Assembly: GCF_009765225.1 (NCBI RefSeq)
Contig: NZ_VMSF01000001.1
Location: 2,108,001-2,172,000 of the forward strand
Length of the DNA: 64,000 nucleotides
Direction: 5' to 3'
From: Leifsonia sp. AG29
GTDB lineage: Bacteria > Actinomycetota > Actinomycetes > Actinomycetales > Microbacteriaceae
Position numbers and translations under genes: made by a program. The notes beneath the pieces are model-generated. The model did no database searches, had not been told where the DNA came from, and saw only the letters and a program-made list of their open reading frames with translations. The stretch's first letter is position 1. Each line of letters starts with the position of its first letter. Shown here piece by piece: positions 15,894-24,799 of this stretch.

Positions 15894-17261
15894 GTGGCCG
15901 CGCTCAGCGTCGGGACCCTCCTCAATCCGCTCAACTCGTCGATGATCGCCGTGGCGCTCGTGCCCCTCCAGCACTCGTTCCGGGTCGACGTGGCGACCGT
16001 CACCTGGGTCGTCACCTCGTTCTACCTCGCGTCGGCGGCGGGTCAGCCGCTGATGGGCCGCCTCGGCGACCGGTTCGGCCCGCGCCGTCTCTTCCTGTTC
16101 GGCATGCTCGTCGTCGCGGCGGCGTGCGTCGCCACGCCCTTCGCTGGCTCGTTCGCCGGGGTCTGCGCCGGGAGGGTCGCGCTCGCCATCGGGACGGCGA
16201 CGGCGTTCCCCTCGGCCATCTCGATGCTGCGACCGATCGCGGCCTCCTCCGGCGTCGGCAGTCCGCGCCTGCTCGGGCGGATCCAGATCGCGAACACGTC
16301 GGGGGCCGCGATCGGGCCGGTCCTCGGGGGCGTGCTGCTCACGTTCCTCGGCTGGCAGGCGATCTTCTGGGTCAACGTGCCGATAGCGCTGCTCGCCTTC
16401 GTGGGCGTGCGGCTCGCCGCTCCGCGCGACCCCGAACGGGAGCGCACACCGCTCAGCCGTACCCTGGCCGAGTCCGACATCCCCGGCATCGTGCTGTTCA
16501 TCGGCACGCTCACGGCACTGCTCGTCTTCCTCCTCGACCTGAAGCCGCAACCGCTGTGGGGGCTCCTCCCCGTCGCGGTGCTGTGCGGCGCGCTCTTCGT
16601 CTGGCGCGAGCTGCGCGCCCGGGTGCCGTTCCTCGATCTCCGGCTTCTCGCCCGCAACCGGCGCCTGATGCTCGTGTACCTGTCGTTCGCGCTGTTCAAC
16701 GTCGTGTACTACTCGGCGTTCTTCGGTCTCCCCCAGTTCCTCCAGGAGCACGGCGGCTACCCGGCCGGGATCGCCGGGCTCCTGATGTTCCCCCTCGCCG
16801 CGGTGACGATCGTGGTCACCCCGCTCGCCGCGCGCTCAATCGAGGGCGTCGGGCTGCGTCCGACGCTCCTCGCCGGCGCGGTCGCTCTCGTCATCGGGGC
16901 CGCACTGCTCATCTTCGCCGCGGCGACGACGGCGGCCTGGGTGATCCTGCTGCTCACGGCGGCACTCGGCATCCCGTACTGCGTCGTGAGCATCGCCATG
17001 AACCAGGCGCTCTATGCCTCGGCCCGCCCGGAGGAGAGCGGCGTCGCCGCCGGGATCTTCCAGACCTCGCGCTACGTCGGCGCGATCGTCGCGACCACTG
17101 TTCTCGGACTGCTCTTCACGGGAGGTACGACTCCCGCGCAGTGGACCACCGCTGTCGTCGTCGCCACCGGCCTGGCCATCGTCCATCTCGCCCTTCTCGT
17201 CCTCGTCCGCCCCGGTGGCCGCGACGGGACGGCCGGTGCCACGGCGGCTGCGCGCTCGTAG
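15894..17261 (+). CDS. MFS drug/metabolite efflux transporter
   Basis: 455-residue major facilitator with 12 to 14 hydrophobic segments. Family signatures are NPLNSSMIAVALVPL in the first helix and GRLGDRFGPRRLF (motif A). It resembles proton-driven multidrug exporters; cargo unknown. In the frame shown the only upstream start is this GTG with GGGAG five bases before it, giving a very short N terminus. An alternative GTG at 15851, with a better promoter, is out of frame by one CG unit. MgtC follows after nine bases. Confidence 0.85.
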   Translation: MAALSVGTLLNPLNSSMIAVALVPLQHSFRVDVATVTWVVTSFYLASAAGQPLMGRLGDRFGPRRLFLFGMLVVAAACVATPFAGSFAGVCAGRVALAIGTATAFPSAISMLRPIAASSGVGSPRLLGRIQIANTSGAAIGPVLGGVLLTFLGWQAIFWVNVPIALLAFVGVRLAAPRDPERERTPLSRTLAESDIPGIVLFIGTLTALLVFLLDLKPQPLWGLLPVAVLCGALFVWRELRARVPFLDLRLLARNRRLMLVYLSFALFNVVYYSAFFGLPQFLQEHGGYPAGIAGLLMFPLAAVTIVVTPLAARSIEGVGLRPTLLAGAVALVIGAALLIFAAATTAAWVILLLTAALGIPYCVVSIAMNQALYASARPEESGVAAGIFQTSRYVGAIVATTVLGLLFTGGTTPAQWTTAVVVATGLAIVHLALLVLVRPGGRDGTAGATAAARS

Positions 17262-17270
17262 ACTCCGCGC

Positions 17271-17960
17271 ATGGAGCTCTGGCTGGGAGGCGGCGCACTC
17301 GGCACGCAGCTGCTGCTGCTCGGCCTGGCGTTCGTGCTGACCGGCATCATCGGCATCGAGCGCGAGAGCCGGCTGAAGAGCGCCGGCCTGCGGACGCACA
17401 TCCTGGTCGGCGTCGGCTCGGCGCTGTTCACGCTCATCTCGGCCTACGGATTCGTCTCGCTCGGGTTCGCGCCGAGCGATCCCGGCCGGATCGCCGCGCA
17501 GGTGGTGACCGGCATCGGCTTCCTGGGCGCGGGCGTCATCTTCGTCAACCGCGGCAACGTCGTCGGTCTGACCACCGCGGCGTCGGTCTGGGTCGCGGCC
17601 GGCATCGGCATGGCGTGCGGGGCGGGTCTGCCGCTGCTGGCCGTCGCGGGCACCGTCCTCCAACTCATCGCAGTGGGAACCATGCCGATGGCGGAGCGCG
17701 TGCTCCGTCGCACCGCGGGCGCGACCCTCACTGTGCGAGCGGCCCGCGACTCGGGCGCTCTTCAGGCCGTGCTCGAGCACTGCGCGGGATCGGGACTCCG
17801 GACGCGGATCGACCAGGTCGCGCGGGCGGCGGGCGGCGCGGACCTCGAGCTGACGCTGCGGATCCGCGGGCGGCGCACGGACACGGAGCGGCTCGCGACC
17901 GAGGTGGCGGGGCTGGACGGGGTGACGGCCGTGCGGGTCGGAGACCCGGCTCCCCGCTGA
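17271..17960 (+). CDS. MgtC/SapB-family membrane protein
   Basis: 229 residues: about five membrane helices in the first 150 residues with the MgtC signature ([22 protein letters not shown] and GFLGAGVIF), then a soluble C-terminal domain resembling an ACT fold. MgtC proteins help cells cope with low magnesium, in some species by acting on F-type ATPase; others have no proven role. TAGACT lies exactly six bases upstream of the ATG, predicting its own leaderless mRNA rather than strict dependence on the MFS transcript. Confidence 0.88.
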   Translation: MELWLGGGALGTQLLLLGLAFVLTGIIGIERESRLKSAGLRTHILVGVGSALFTLISAYGFVSLGFAPSDPGRIAAQVVTGIGFLGAGVIFVNRGNVVGLTTAASVWVAAGIGMACGAGLPLLAVAGTVLQLIAVGTMPMAERVLRRTAGATLTVRAARDSGALQAVLEHCAGSGLRTRIDQVARAAGGADLELTLRIRGRRTDTERLATEVAGLDGVTAVRVGDPAPR

Positions 17961-18009
17961 TGCATCGGCGCATCACCGGGGAGCACACCGCGCCGGGTAG
18001 ATTCGGGGG

Positions 18010-18657
18010 ATGCAGGTGGTGGTGGCGACCTCTCACGGTGACGGCCGTCTGGTGGTCTCCCCCGCGACGCGGCCGATCGCCGGGCTGTGGCTGGGGCACG
18101 GCGCGGGCGGCGGCATCGAGGCACGCGATCTGGCGGAGCTGGCCGCTGGGCTCCCGGCGCGCGGGATCAGCGTGGTGCGCTACGAGCAGCCCTGGCGCGT
18201 GGCCTGCCGCCGTGTCGCCGCTCGTCCGGCGACGCTCGACGAGGCCTGGGTCGAGACGGCTCCCCGCGTCCGCGAGCTGATCGGAGACGCCCCGCTGGTC
18301 GCCGGGGGCCGGAGCGCCGGGGCGCGTGTCGCCTGCCGCACCGCGGCCCAGGTGGACGCCGCCGCGGTCGTCTGCCTCGCCTTCCCGCTGCACCCGCCCG
18401 GCCGACCGGAGAAGTCGCGTCTCGAGGAGTTGCTCACGCCCACCGTCCCGGTGCTGGTGCTCCAGGGAGAACGGGACACTTTCGGCAGCGCAGACACCGT
18501 GGCGAGGGAGGCGGCCGGTCGCTCCGGGATCCGCGTCGTCCCCGTCCCGGGGGCGGACCACGGGATGAAGGTGCTCGCCTCCTCTGCCGTGCCCCAGCAG
18601 GAGGCGCTCGACCTCGTCACCCGAGCGGTCGCCGACTTCGTCGCCGCGGTGGTGTGA
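18010..18657 (+). CDS. Alpha/beta-hydrolase of the KANL3/Tex30-like type
   Basis: 215-residue cytoplasmic hydrolase. The nucleophile elbow GGRSAGAR places the serine. LVLQGERDTFGSAD provides the acid and GADHGMKVL the histidine of the triad, and LWLGHGAGGG forms the oxyanion region. Length and motifs match the small KANL3/Tex30-like hydrolases, whose substrates are unknown. TAGATT lies six bases before the ATG (leaderless). Confidence 0.85.
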   Translation: MQVVVATSHGDGRLVVSPATRPIAGLWLGHGAGGGIEARDLAELAAGLPARGISVVRYEQPWRVACRRVAARPATLDEAWVETAPRVRELIGDAPLVAGGRSAGARVACRTAAQVDAAAVVCLAFPLHPPGRPEKSRLEELLTPTVPVLVLQGERDTFGSADTVAREAAGRSGIRVVPVPGADHGMKVLASSAVPQQEALDLVTRAVADFVAAVV

Positions 18658-18868
18658 GCCCGGTGGAACCCGCCCACCCAGATGGCCGCCTCCGACACCG
18701 TTCCGGCGCCCTCCTCCCCCGTCACCGCTTCGCGAACGGAGGGCATCCGCGCTCGCGCCGCCTGAACCGCCCTCCTTCCCCGCCGCACCCCGGCGTGTCG
18801 ACCCGCACCTCCTCCCTCCCCGAGATCCCCGGCCCCAAACAGCCCGCTCCGGCGTATCGTTCGGCGCC

Positions 18869-19450
18869 ATGAACCCCATCACTCCTTCGGACGGCGGCCG
18901 TCCCTCCCGTTCAGAACTCGCCGACTTCGCCGCGCGGCTCGAGGCGCTCGGCCCGCAGACCCCGGTGTTCCCTCGCACCATCGTCTCGATCGACGCCGGC
19001 CATCTGTTCCACAGCCTGGGCACGGGAGCCGACCTCACGCTCCCGTCGGGTGCAGCGACGGGCGACACCCTGTTCGCGCCGAACCTCAACCCGGCGTTCT
19101 TCTACTCCTGGGACGTCCACACCGGGCAACCGCCCGACTGGTTCCGCGTCACCGTCCGGTTCACACCCGCCGACTTCGGCATTCAGGCGACCAGCGCCTA
19201 CCTCATCGAGTGGATCGTGCTCCCGTTCTTCCTCGACCCGGGTGCGGAACTCACTGCCCAGGTCTCCGTCGGGGGCGCACCGCAGACGGTGACGTTGAAC
19301 GATCAGGCGGTCACGAGAGTCCGCATCGGCTCCGCGCCGATCCCGCCGGGCGAGACCCTCACCGCCGAGCTCATCCGGAGCAGCGCACAGGGCAGCTGGA
19401 TCTGGCTGCGCACCGACATCGGATTCCCGCCGCTGACGAACGAGCCGTAA
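18869..19450 (+). CDS. Unknown protein, paralogue of the gene at 46321
   Basis: 193-residue protein with no signal peptide or membrane helix. The second half matches the gene at 46321-46908: VRFTPADFGIQATSAYLIEWI against VHFTPSAYGITATGTYIVSF, and GSWIWLRTDIGFPPL against GSWQWFSTSIEYPPL. Alternating polar and hydrophobic stretches suggest a beta-sandwich. A TATCGT -10 lies eight bases before the ATG. Function unknown; no enzyme motif is visible. Confidence 0.75.
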   Translation: MNPITPSDGGRPSRSELADFAARLEALGPQTPVFPRTIVSIDAGHLFHSLGTGADLTLPSGAATGDTLFAPNLNPAFFYSWDVHTGQPPDWFRVTVRFTPADFGIQATSAYLIEWIVLPFFLDPGAELTAQVSVGGAPQTVTLNDQAVTRVRIGSAPIPPGETLTAELIRSSAQGSWIWLRTDIGFPPLTNEP

Positions 19451-19466
19451 CCGACCCGAACGGACC

Positions 19467-21197
19467 TCAGCTGGATCGCCCGAAGACGAAGACGCCCGCG
19501 GTCCCGACCGGCTGCACGAGGAGGTGCCAGCCCTTCGCCTTCATCGCGTCCGCCGTCTCTGTGAGGGTGGGGTCGACCGTGATGAAGTCGGAGTGGTACT
19601 CGTCGGCGATGCTGATCAAACGACTGGCCGACAGCGTGTTGTAGAGGAGGGGCCCCGGGGCGACGCACTGACTGAGGCCGCCGAGGTCTCCGATGCGCTT
19701 CTTCCACTCCCGCCAAGGCTTGCCGCCGTACGGGACGTCCTTGCAGTCGACGACGACGGCCCGCTGGGTGACGAGTTTCGTCCACTCGTTGCGGGGCGAC
19801 GACACGATCACCTTGCCGGCCGGGACGGCCGCCCGCACCTGATCGCCCCACTGGATGAGCGCCTGATTGCTGATGAACCGGAAGTCCGGCCGCTTGATCG
19901 TGATCGCCCCGCTGCCCGCCGCCGTGAAGACGAACAGCAGCCCGAGGAGGAACGCCGAGAGACCCATGATGAAGGGACGGCTGACGCGTCGCCGGTAGCG
20001 GACACCGAGGATCGCCGACGCCGCGATGATCGCGATGACAGCCAGGAAGAGCGGGCTCGTGACTCCCATGACGTAGCGGAAGGGGCTCGTGAGGAATCCG
20101 GCGAGCGCCAGCGCCCAGAGGATGAGGCGGACGATGCTCCACCGCGTGAGCTCGGGCTTCAGGAGGGGCAGCAGAGCCCCCCAGATCGCGAACGGGAGCA
20201 GCACAACGCCGAGCCGGTACACGTTGACGCCCTGCGCGAGCGGACCGAGCACGGGGACGCTCAGCGCATCCGCGGCGAAACCGAGCCCGTAGCCCGCGAT
20301 GGCGAGCCCGACGGTGACCAGCCAGGCGAGCCGCAGACGTCGCGGCAGCAGGAAGACGGACAGCGCCGCGAGCACGATGAGGCCGACCGTCGACATCAGT
20401 TCAGGGGCCGACCAGAGATGCGCGGCGCAGTGGTACGGGATGACCGTGTCGCAGATCTCGACGAAGTCGTGAAGGTTGGAGGCCACCGGCCGGAACAGCA
20501 GACCGAAGATGACGAAAGCAGTGGTCACCGCGATCGCCCCGACGAGGCGCCAGTCGATGCGCCGGGTGCGGACCACGTCGAGGACGGTGAACGCGCCCAG
20601 GATGATCGCGATCACGGCGCCTTCCTGAACGTGGACGATGGCGACGAGCACGGACACCACCCCGGCCAGCCAGCGACGATCGGTGAGCAGAGCCGCCACG
20701 GCGAGGTAGACCAGGCTCGCGCTCGTCACGGCCGGCAGCGCCTGCGCGATGACGAGCGAACCGGTGCCGCCGATCTCCCACGGCGTCTGCGAGATGAGGA
20801 AGGTGAAGCCGATGGCCACAGGCCACGCGGCACGGCGTGCGACCAGCATGGCCATGAGAGCGGTGGCGCCGCCGAAAGCGAGCAGTCCGACCGCCCAGAA
20901 CAGGGCGTACGCCGTGGACAGATGACCCGACAGCTGTCCCAGATAGGTGACGATGTCGAAGAACCAGTGGGGCTGCGGCGAGCTCTCCATGAACCAGTCG
21001 TTCGCGAAGGCGCCGGGGATCGCCCAGCTCAGTCCCTCCGGGGACAGCACGAAGTGGTCGCCCCACCCGGCGATGTACCCGGCCGCCTGGTTGCCCCACA
21101 CCTCGAGGGTTCCGAGGAGGACGGCCATGCTGATCGCGAGACCCAGGGGTCCACGGATGTAGCGGACCGTCGTGGTCATCCACGGAGCGGCCTTCAC
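19467..21197 (-). CDS. Polytopic membrane protein beside a GT2 (possible GT-C fold)
   Basis: 576 residues with about 11 to 13 membrane helices and a soluble C-terminal domain of about 140 residues. After the first helix a loop has GWGDHFVLSPEGL, where GT-C glycosyltransferases keep a catalytic acid, but this is only suggestive. The GTG start overlaps the GT2 stop (GTGA), so the two are coupled. A role in transferring or moving polyprenyl-linked sugars is plausible; family unrecognised. Confidence 0.8.
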   Translation of the reverse strand: MKAAPWMTTTVRYIRGPLGLAISMAVLLGTLEVWGNQAAGYIAGWGDHFVLSPEGLSWAIPGAFANDWFMESSPQPHWFFDIVTYLGQLSGHLSTAYALFWAVGLLAFGGATALMAMLVARRAAWPVAIGFTFLISQTPWEIGGTGSLVIAQALPAVTSASLVYLAVAALLTDRRWLAGVVSVLVAIVHVQEGAVIAIILGAFTVLDVVRTRRIDWRLVGAIAVTTAFVIFGLLFRPVASNLHDFVEICDTVIPYHCAAHLWSAPELMSTVGLIVLAALSVFLLPRRLRLAWLVTVGLAIAGYGLGFAADALSVPVLGPLAQGVNVYRLGVVLLPFAIWGALLPLLKPELTRWSIVRLILWALALAGFLTSPFRYVMGVTSPLFLAVIAIIAASAILGVRYRRRVSRPFIMGLSAFLLGLLFVFTAAGSGAITIKRPDFRFISNQALIQWGDQVRAAVPAGKVIVSSPRNEWTKLVTQRAVVVDCKDVPYGGKPWREWKKRIGDLGGLSQCVAPGPLLYNTLSASRLISIADEYHSDFITVDPTLTETADAMKAKGWHLLVQPVGTAGVFVFGRSS

Positions 21198-21949
21198 GCA
21201 ACCACCTCGGGGCTCTGCTGGACGCTCAGGGCGCGCCGGGCACGGCGCAGGCGCAGCAGGCCGACCCCCATGTCCCAGGCGTCCGAGATCCGGACCGTCG
21301 ACGGCTTCGGTGCGTGGTCCTTCGACAGCACGACCGGGACCTCGGCGATCGAGAGCCCCTGGAGTTCCGCGGCGTAGATGAGCTGGGTCGTGAACAGGAA
21401 GCCGGGCTCGGTGAAGAGCGACACGTTCTCACGGAGCCAGTCGCCGTCGGCGATGATGGTGCCCTGCGAGTCGCCGACCTCCGAGCCCAGGAGGGCGCGC
21501 CGGAACACGCGATAGCCGTAGGTGTACAGGTGGCGGTGGACGTGACGGTTGATCTGGGAGCCGGGGTGCGCCTTCGATCCGATGATGATGTGGGGCCGCG
21601 GGTCGAGCTTCCTCGCTTCGTCGACATCGGTGAAGTCGAAGGGGAGGTCGTCAGCAGTGAGGAGCACGAGCGGCGCGGTCGACATCTCGATGCCGACCCG
21701 CAGCGCGTTGCCCATGCCCTTCTCCGACTGAGCGAGGCGGAACCGGACGTGAGGGGTGTCCTTGGCCAGCTCCTGCGCCAGCGGCCAGGTGAGGTCGGTG
21801 GAGCCGTTCTCGACGAGGATGATCTCGGTCCGGCCGTGGGAGAGGTACGCGAGCCAGCGCTCGATGGTGCGGGCGAGGACCATCGAGCTGTTGTGCAGCG
21901 GGATGACGATCGAGAGGCCGACGTGGCGGTTCCACGGGTGATCATTCAT
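21194..21949 (-). CDS. Family 2 glycosyltransferase (dolichyl-phosphate mannose synthase-like)
   Basis: 251-residue GT-A enzyme: SIVIPLHNSSMVLARTI at the N terminus, ENGSTDLTW for the nucleotide, TADDL as the metal-binding acidic pair, and GSKAHPGSQINRHVHR in the acceptor half. There is no C-terminal membrane domain; the overlapping downstream membrane protein may supply it. Such enzymes move a sugar from a nucleotide donor to polyprenyl phosphate or a glycan. The start chosen has GGAG 10 bases upstream. Confidence 0.88.
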   Translation of the reverse strand: MNDHPWNRHVGLSIVIPLHNSSMVLARTIERWLAYLSHGRTEIILVENGSTDLTWPLAQELAKDTPHVRFRLAQSEKGMGNALRVGIEMSTAPLVLLTADDLPFDFTDVDEARKLDPRPHIIIGSKAHPGSQINRHVHRHLYTYGYRVFRRALLGSEVGDSQGTIIADGDWLRENVSLFTEPGFLFTTQLIYAAELQGLSIAEVPVVLSKDHAPKPSTVRISDAWDMGVGLLRLRRARRALSVQQSPEVVA

Positions 21950-22025
21950 AGGACGAGAGCTCCAGCAGGACTGGCTGCTCCGGATTGGGCACACAACGGG
22001 AACGTGTGAGCAGCCTGGGACATCC

Positions 22026-22051
22026 TATAGGGGTAGAACCGTGCCCCTATA
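22026..22051. promoter_or_regulatory. Perfect 8-bp inverted repeat upstream of the GT2 gene
   Basis: TATAGGGG (22026-22033) and CCCCTATA (22044-22051) are separated by 10 bases, so the half-site centres are 18 bases apart, close to two helical turns. No T-tract follows on either strand, which argues against a terminator. It lies 77-102 bases upstream of the leftward GT2 start and may be an operator or promoter element. The regulator is unknown. Confidence 0.45.
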
Positions 22052-22144
22052 CCACGCCGCGCGTGGGCCATCCGAGCCTCGCGGCGACGACGCGGGCTCC
22101 TCGCGGACGAACGGACCAGCGGTGGTGGACGGTGGTCCGACGCC

Positions 22145-22771
22145 TCATTCGGCGGACCAGAGCTCCTCGGCCTCGAGGACCAGATCGATCATCTGACGCA
22201 GGAGACCTCCCATCGATGTCGACCTCAGCAGGGTGTACCTGTCGTACTCGCCCAGCGGGGCGATCGCCGCCAGTTGCCACACGGCTGCGACGGGATCGTC
22301 CGACAGCTCGATTCCGGCGTCCGACTGCGGCTCAGCGACGCGGGCGATCACGCGGCGGACAACCGCTTCGGCCTCGGTCCGCAGGGGCGCGAGCGCCTCC
22401 GACCACTCCAGGTCCGGCAGCATCGAGAGCTCGGCCCGGGGATACGGGTCGTCGTCAAGCCAGCGCTCGACCGTGAACCGCCGGGTCCCCGCGCCCACGA
22501 TGAGCAGATCGTCGGCTCCCGCGGCGGCGCTCACAAGGCGCGCCATCGTCCCGACCGAGGCGCGCTGGTCGCCACCCCCGGCTTCTGGTCCCCGCTCGAT
22601 GAGGACGACGCCGAACTCGAACCCCGGTTCGACCTCGTCGAGCAACCGGCCGACCATCGTGAGATACCGGGGCTCGAACACCCGAAGCGGAATGAGCACG
22701 CTGGGGAACAGCACTGATCCGAGCGGGAACATCGGTGAGGCGGCCATACTCCAGTCAAGCACCGCGGGCAT
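22145..22771 (-). CDS. LON substrate-binding-domain protein
   Basis: 208 residues equal to the N-terminal domain of Lon protease without ATPase or protease parts: MFPLGSVLFPSVLIPLRVFEPRY at the start, then a beta-rich core and a C-terminal helical bundle. Such stand-alone proteins are common in actinobacteria and are thought to bind unfolded protein; the role is unproven. The start is uncertain: this ATG or one eight codons later (22747, nearer the family start); neither has a clear ribosome site or -10. It diverges from DUF427 by only 11 bases. Confidence 0.8.
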   Translation of the reverse strand: MPAVLDWSMAASPMFPLGSVLFPSVLIPLRVFEPRYLTMVGRLLDEVEPGFEFGVVLIERGPEAGGGDQRASVGTMARLVSAAAGADDLLIVGAGTRRFTVERWLDDDPYPRAELSMLPDLEWSEALAPLRTEAEAVVRRVIARVAEPQSDAGIELSDDPVAAVWQLAAIAPLGEYDRYTLLRSTSMGGLLRQMIDLVLEAEELWSAE

Positions 22772-22782
22772 AGAGTGAACAG

Positions 22783-23280
22783 GTGCCCCGACCGCGCCCC
22801 GAGACCCCAGGACCCGGACAGGAGTCTGTGTGGGACTACCCGCGGCCGCCGCGCATCGAGCGCGTCGCCGCGCCGGTCACGATCCGTCTGGGCGGGCAGC
22901 TCATCATCGACACCCGGGACGTCGTCCGGGTGCTCGAGACCAGCCATCCGCCGGTCTACTACCTCCCGATAGCCGACTTCGCGCCCGGCGCGCTGGTCGA
23001 CGCCGACGGTTCGTCGTTCTGCGAGTTCAAGGGCACCGCACGATATCTCGACGTTCGCGGGGGAGGCGAGGTGCGGTCCGGTGCCGCGTGGAACTACCCG
23101 CATCCGTCGCCCGGGTTCGAGCTTCTCCGAGACCGCGTCGCCGTCTACGCCCAGCAGATGGACGAGTGCACGGTCGACGGCGAGGTCGTCACGCCGCAGC
23201 CCGGAGGCTTCTACGGCGGCTGGATCACGAGCGCCGTCGTCGGGCCCTTCAAGGGGTCGCCCGGGTCACACGGCTGGTGA
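22783..23280 (+). CDS. DUF427-domain protein
   Basis: 165 residues with one DUF427 beta-rich domain: VLETSHPPVYYLPIADF, then FCEFKGTARYLDV, WNYPHPSPGF and FYGGWITSAVVGPFKG. Family members are small soluble proteins with no established activity. TAGAGT lies exactly six bases before the GTG, so the mRNA is probably leaderless. The -10 box falls within or against the start of the divergent LON-domain gene. Confidence 0.88.
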   Translation: MPRPRPETPGPGQESVWDYPRPPRIERVAAPVTIRLGGQLIIDTRDVVRVLETSHPPVYYLPIADFAPGALVDADGSSFCEFKGTARYLDVRGGGEVRSGAAWNYPHPSPGFELLRDRVAVYAQQMDECTVDGEVVTPQPGGFYGGWITSAVVGPFKGSPGSHGW

Positions 23281-23373
23281 GCGCCGGGGATACCCACACG
23301 GTGGAGCCGAACTCCGCTACGTCGCGCAAGGTGCGTAACGGTGAAGGAGCTCGACCTCGTCGCGCGCGGCTTC

Positions 23374-23462
23374 GGGAGGAGTTCCGCTCCAACACGCCGC
23401 AATGAGACGGTTAGGGGAGGCGAAGCGCGCGCTTCGAGAGTGAACTCTCCTCCGTAACCGAC
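23374..23462. repeat. Palindromic intergenic element
   Basis: Between DUF427 and ychF. It holds the perfect 16-base palindrome CGAAGCGCGCGCTTCG (23421-23436) inside imperfect arms CGGTTAGGGGAG (23409-23420) and CTCTCCTCCGTAACCG (23445-23460). A copy of GGGAGGAGTTC lies at 23374-23384. The same GGGAGGAGTTC core occurs in the long hairpin at 37514-37570, suggesting a dispersed intergenic repeat. No gene is seen in the rest of 23281-23569. Confidence 0.5.
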
Positions 23463-23569
23463 GCGCCCGGACCCCAGGACGTGGTCGAGCACTCCTCGCA
23501 TCCCGACCCCCGACACGGGCCCTCTGACGAACCGCCTCTTCTCAAAGACGCGACTCGGCGTGGTGCGAG

Positions 23570-24643
23570 CTAAACGTTGAACCGGAACTCCACCACGTCC
23601 CCGTCCTGCATGACGTAGTCCTTGCCCTCCATGCGCGCCTTGCCGCGGGAGCGGGCCTCGGCGACGCTGCCCGCCTCCATCAGGTCGTCGAATGAGATGA
23701 CCTCGGCCTTGATGAAGCCCTTTTCGAAGTCGGTGTGGATCACGCCGGCCGCCTGCGGGGCCTTCCACCCCTTGTGGATGGTCCAGGCGCGCGACTCCTT
23801 GGGGCCGGCGGTCAGGTAGGTCTGGAGCCCGAGCGTGTCGAAGCCGATGCGCGCGAGCTGGTCGAGGCCCGACTCCTCCTGACCGGTGGAGGCGAGGAGC
23901 TCGGCCGCGTCGTCCGCGTCGAGGTCGATGAGCTCGGACTCGAGCTTGGCGTCGAGGAAGACGGCCTGAGCGGGCGCCACGAGCGCGGCGAGCTCGGCGC
24001 GGCGGCTCTCGTCGGTGAGCACCTCCTCGTCGACGTTGAAGACGTAGATGAAGGGCTTCGCGGTCAGGAGGCCGAGCTCCTTCACCGGCTCGAGGTCGAT
24101 GCTGGAGGTGGACAGCGGCTTCCCCGCGTTGAGGTACTCGATCGCGGCGCGAGCGGTCTCGAGGACGACCGGCTCGAGCTTGCGGCCCTTGACCTCCTTC
24201 TCGTAGCGCTGCTCGGCCTTCTCGAGGGTCTGCAGGTCGGCGAGGATCAGCTCGGTGTTGATCGTCTCCATGTCGCCTGCCGGGTCGGTCTTGCCCGCGA
24301 CGTGCACCACATCGCTGTCGCTGAAGCCCCGGACGACCTGGGCGATGGCGTCGGCCTCGCGGATGTTGGCGAGGAACTTGTTGCCGAGGCCCTCCCCCTC
24401 GCTCGCTCCCTTGACGATGCCGGCGATGTCGACGAAGGAGACGGGGGCCGGAACGACGCGCTCACTGTGGAACAGCTCCGCCAGCTTGTCGAGCCGCGGG
24501 TCCGGCAGGTTCACCACGCCGACGTTGGGCTCGATGGTCGCGAACGGGTAGTTCGCCGCCAGAGCGTCGTTCTTCGTCAGTGCGTTGAACAGGGTGGACT
24601 TGCCCACGTTGGGCAGGCCGACGATACCGATAGTGAGAGCCAC
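23570..24643 (-). CDS. ychF: Redox-regulated ribosome-binding ATPase YchF
   Basis: 357 residues, full length. The OBG-type P-loop is GLPNVGKST near residue 8; [14 protein letters not shown] (switch I) and [17 protein letters not shown] (switch II) follow. Then come the YchF-specific coiled coil and a C-terminal TGS domain ending [13 protein letters not shown]. YchF binds ribosomes and prefers ATP. The GTG start gives MALTIGIVG, the normal family start; the long upstream open frame is a GC artefact. TAGAAT lies eight bases upstream, so a leaderless or nearly leaderless mRNA is likely. Confidence 0.96.
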   Translation of the reverse strand: MALTIGIVGLPNVGKSTLFNALTKNDALAANYPFATIEPNVGVVNLPDPRLDKLAELFHSERVVPAPVSFVDIAGIVKGASEGEGLGNKFLANIREADAIAQVVRGFSDSDVVHVAGKTDPAGDMETINTELILADLQTLEKAEQRYEKEVKGRKLEPVVLETARAAIEYLNAGKPLSTSSIDLEPVKELGLLTAKPFIYVFNVDEEVLTDESRRAELAALVAPAQAVFLDAKLESELIDLDADDAAELLASTGQEESGLDQLARIGFDTLGLQTYLTAGPKESRAWTIHKGWKAPQAAGVIHTDFEKGFIKAEVISFDDLMEAGSVAEARSRGKARMEGKDYVMQDGDVVEFRFNV

Positions 24644-24799
24644 GGTCGTCCATTCTACGGGGGCGCCCGGTGAGCACCGGGGCGCCAGGGACCGGGGGTA
24701 GGTCGGGAGGGAGGCGGTCGCGGCAGCCGCGAGCGCCGGATCGGGGACGCGCGGGCCCTCCTCGCGGGCACCGTCGGTGGAGCGTGTCAGCATGACGGC

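Noticed and set aside
15851-18280. An 809-residue open frame on the plus strand
   Set aside because: It runs through the MFS, MgtC and hydrolase genes in the wrong frame, is Arg/Pro-rich and has no domain. Only its first 14 codons matter, for the frameshift question above.
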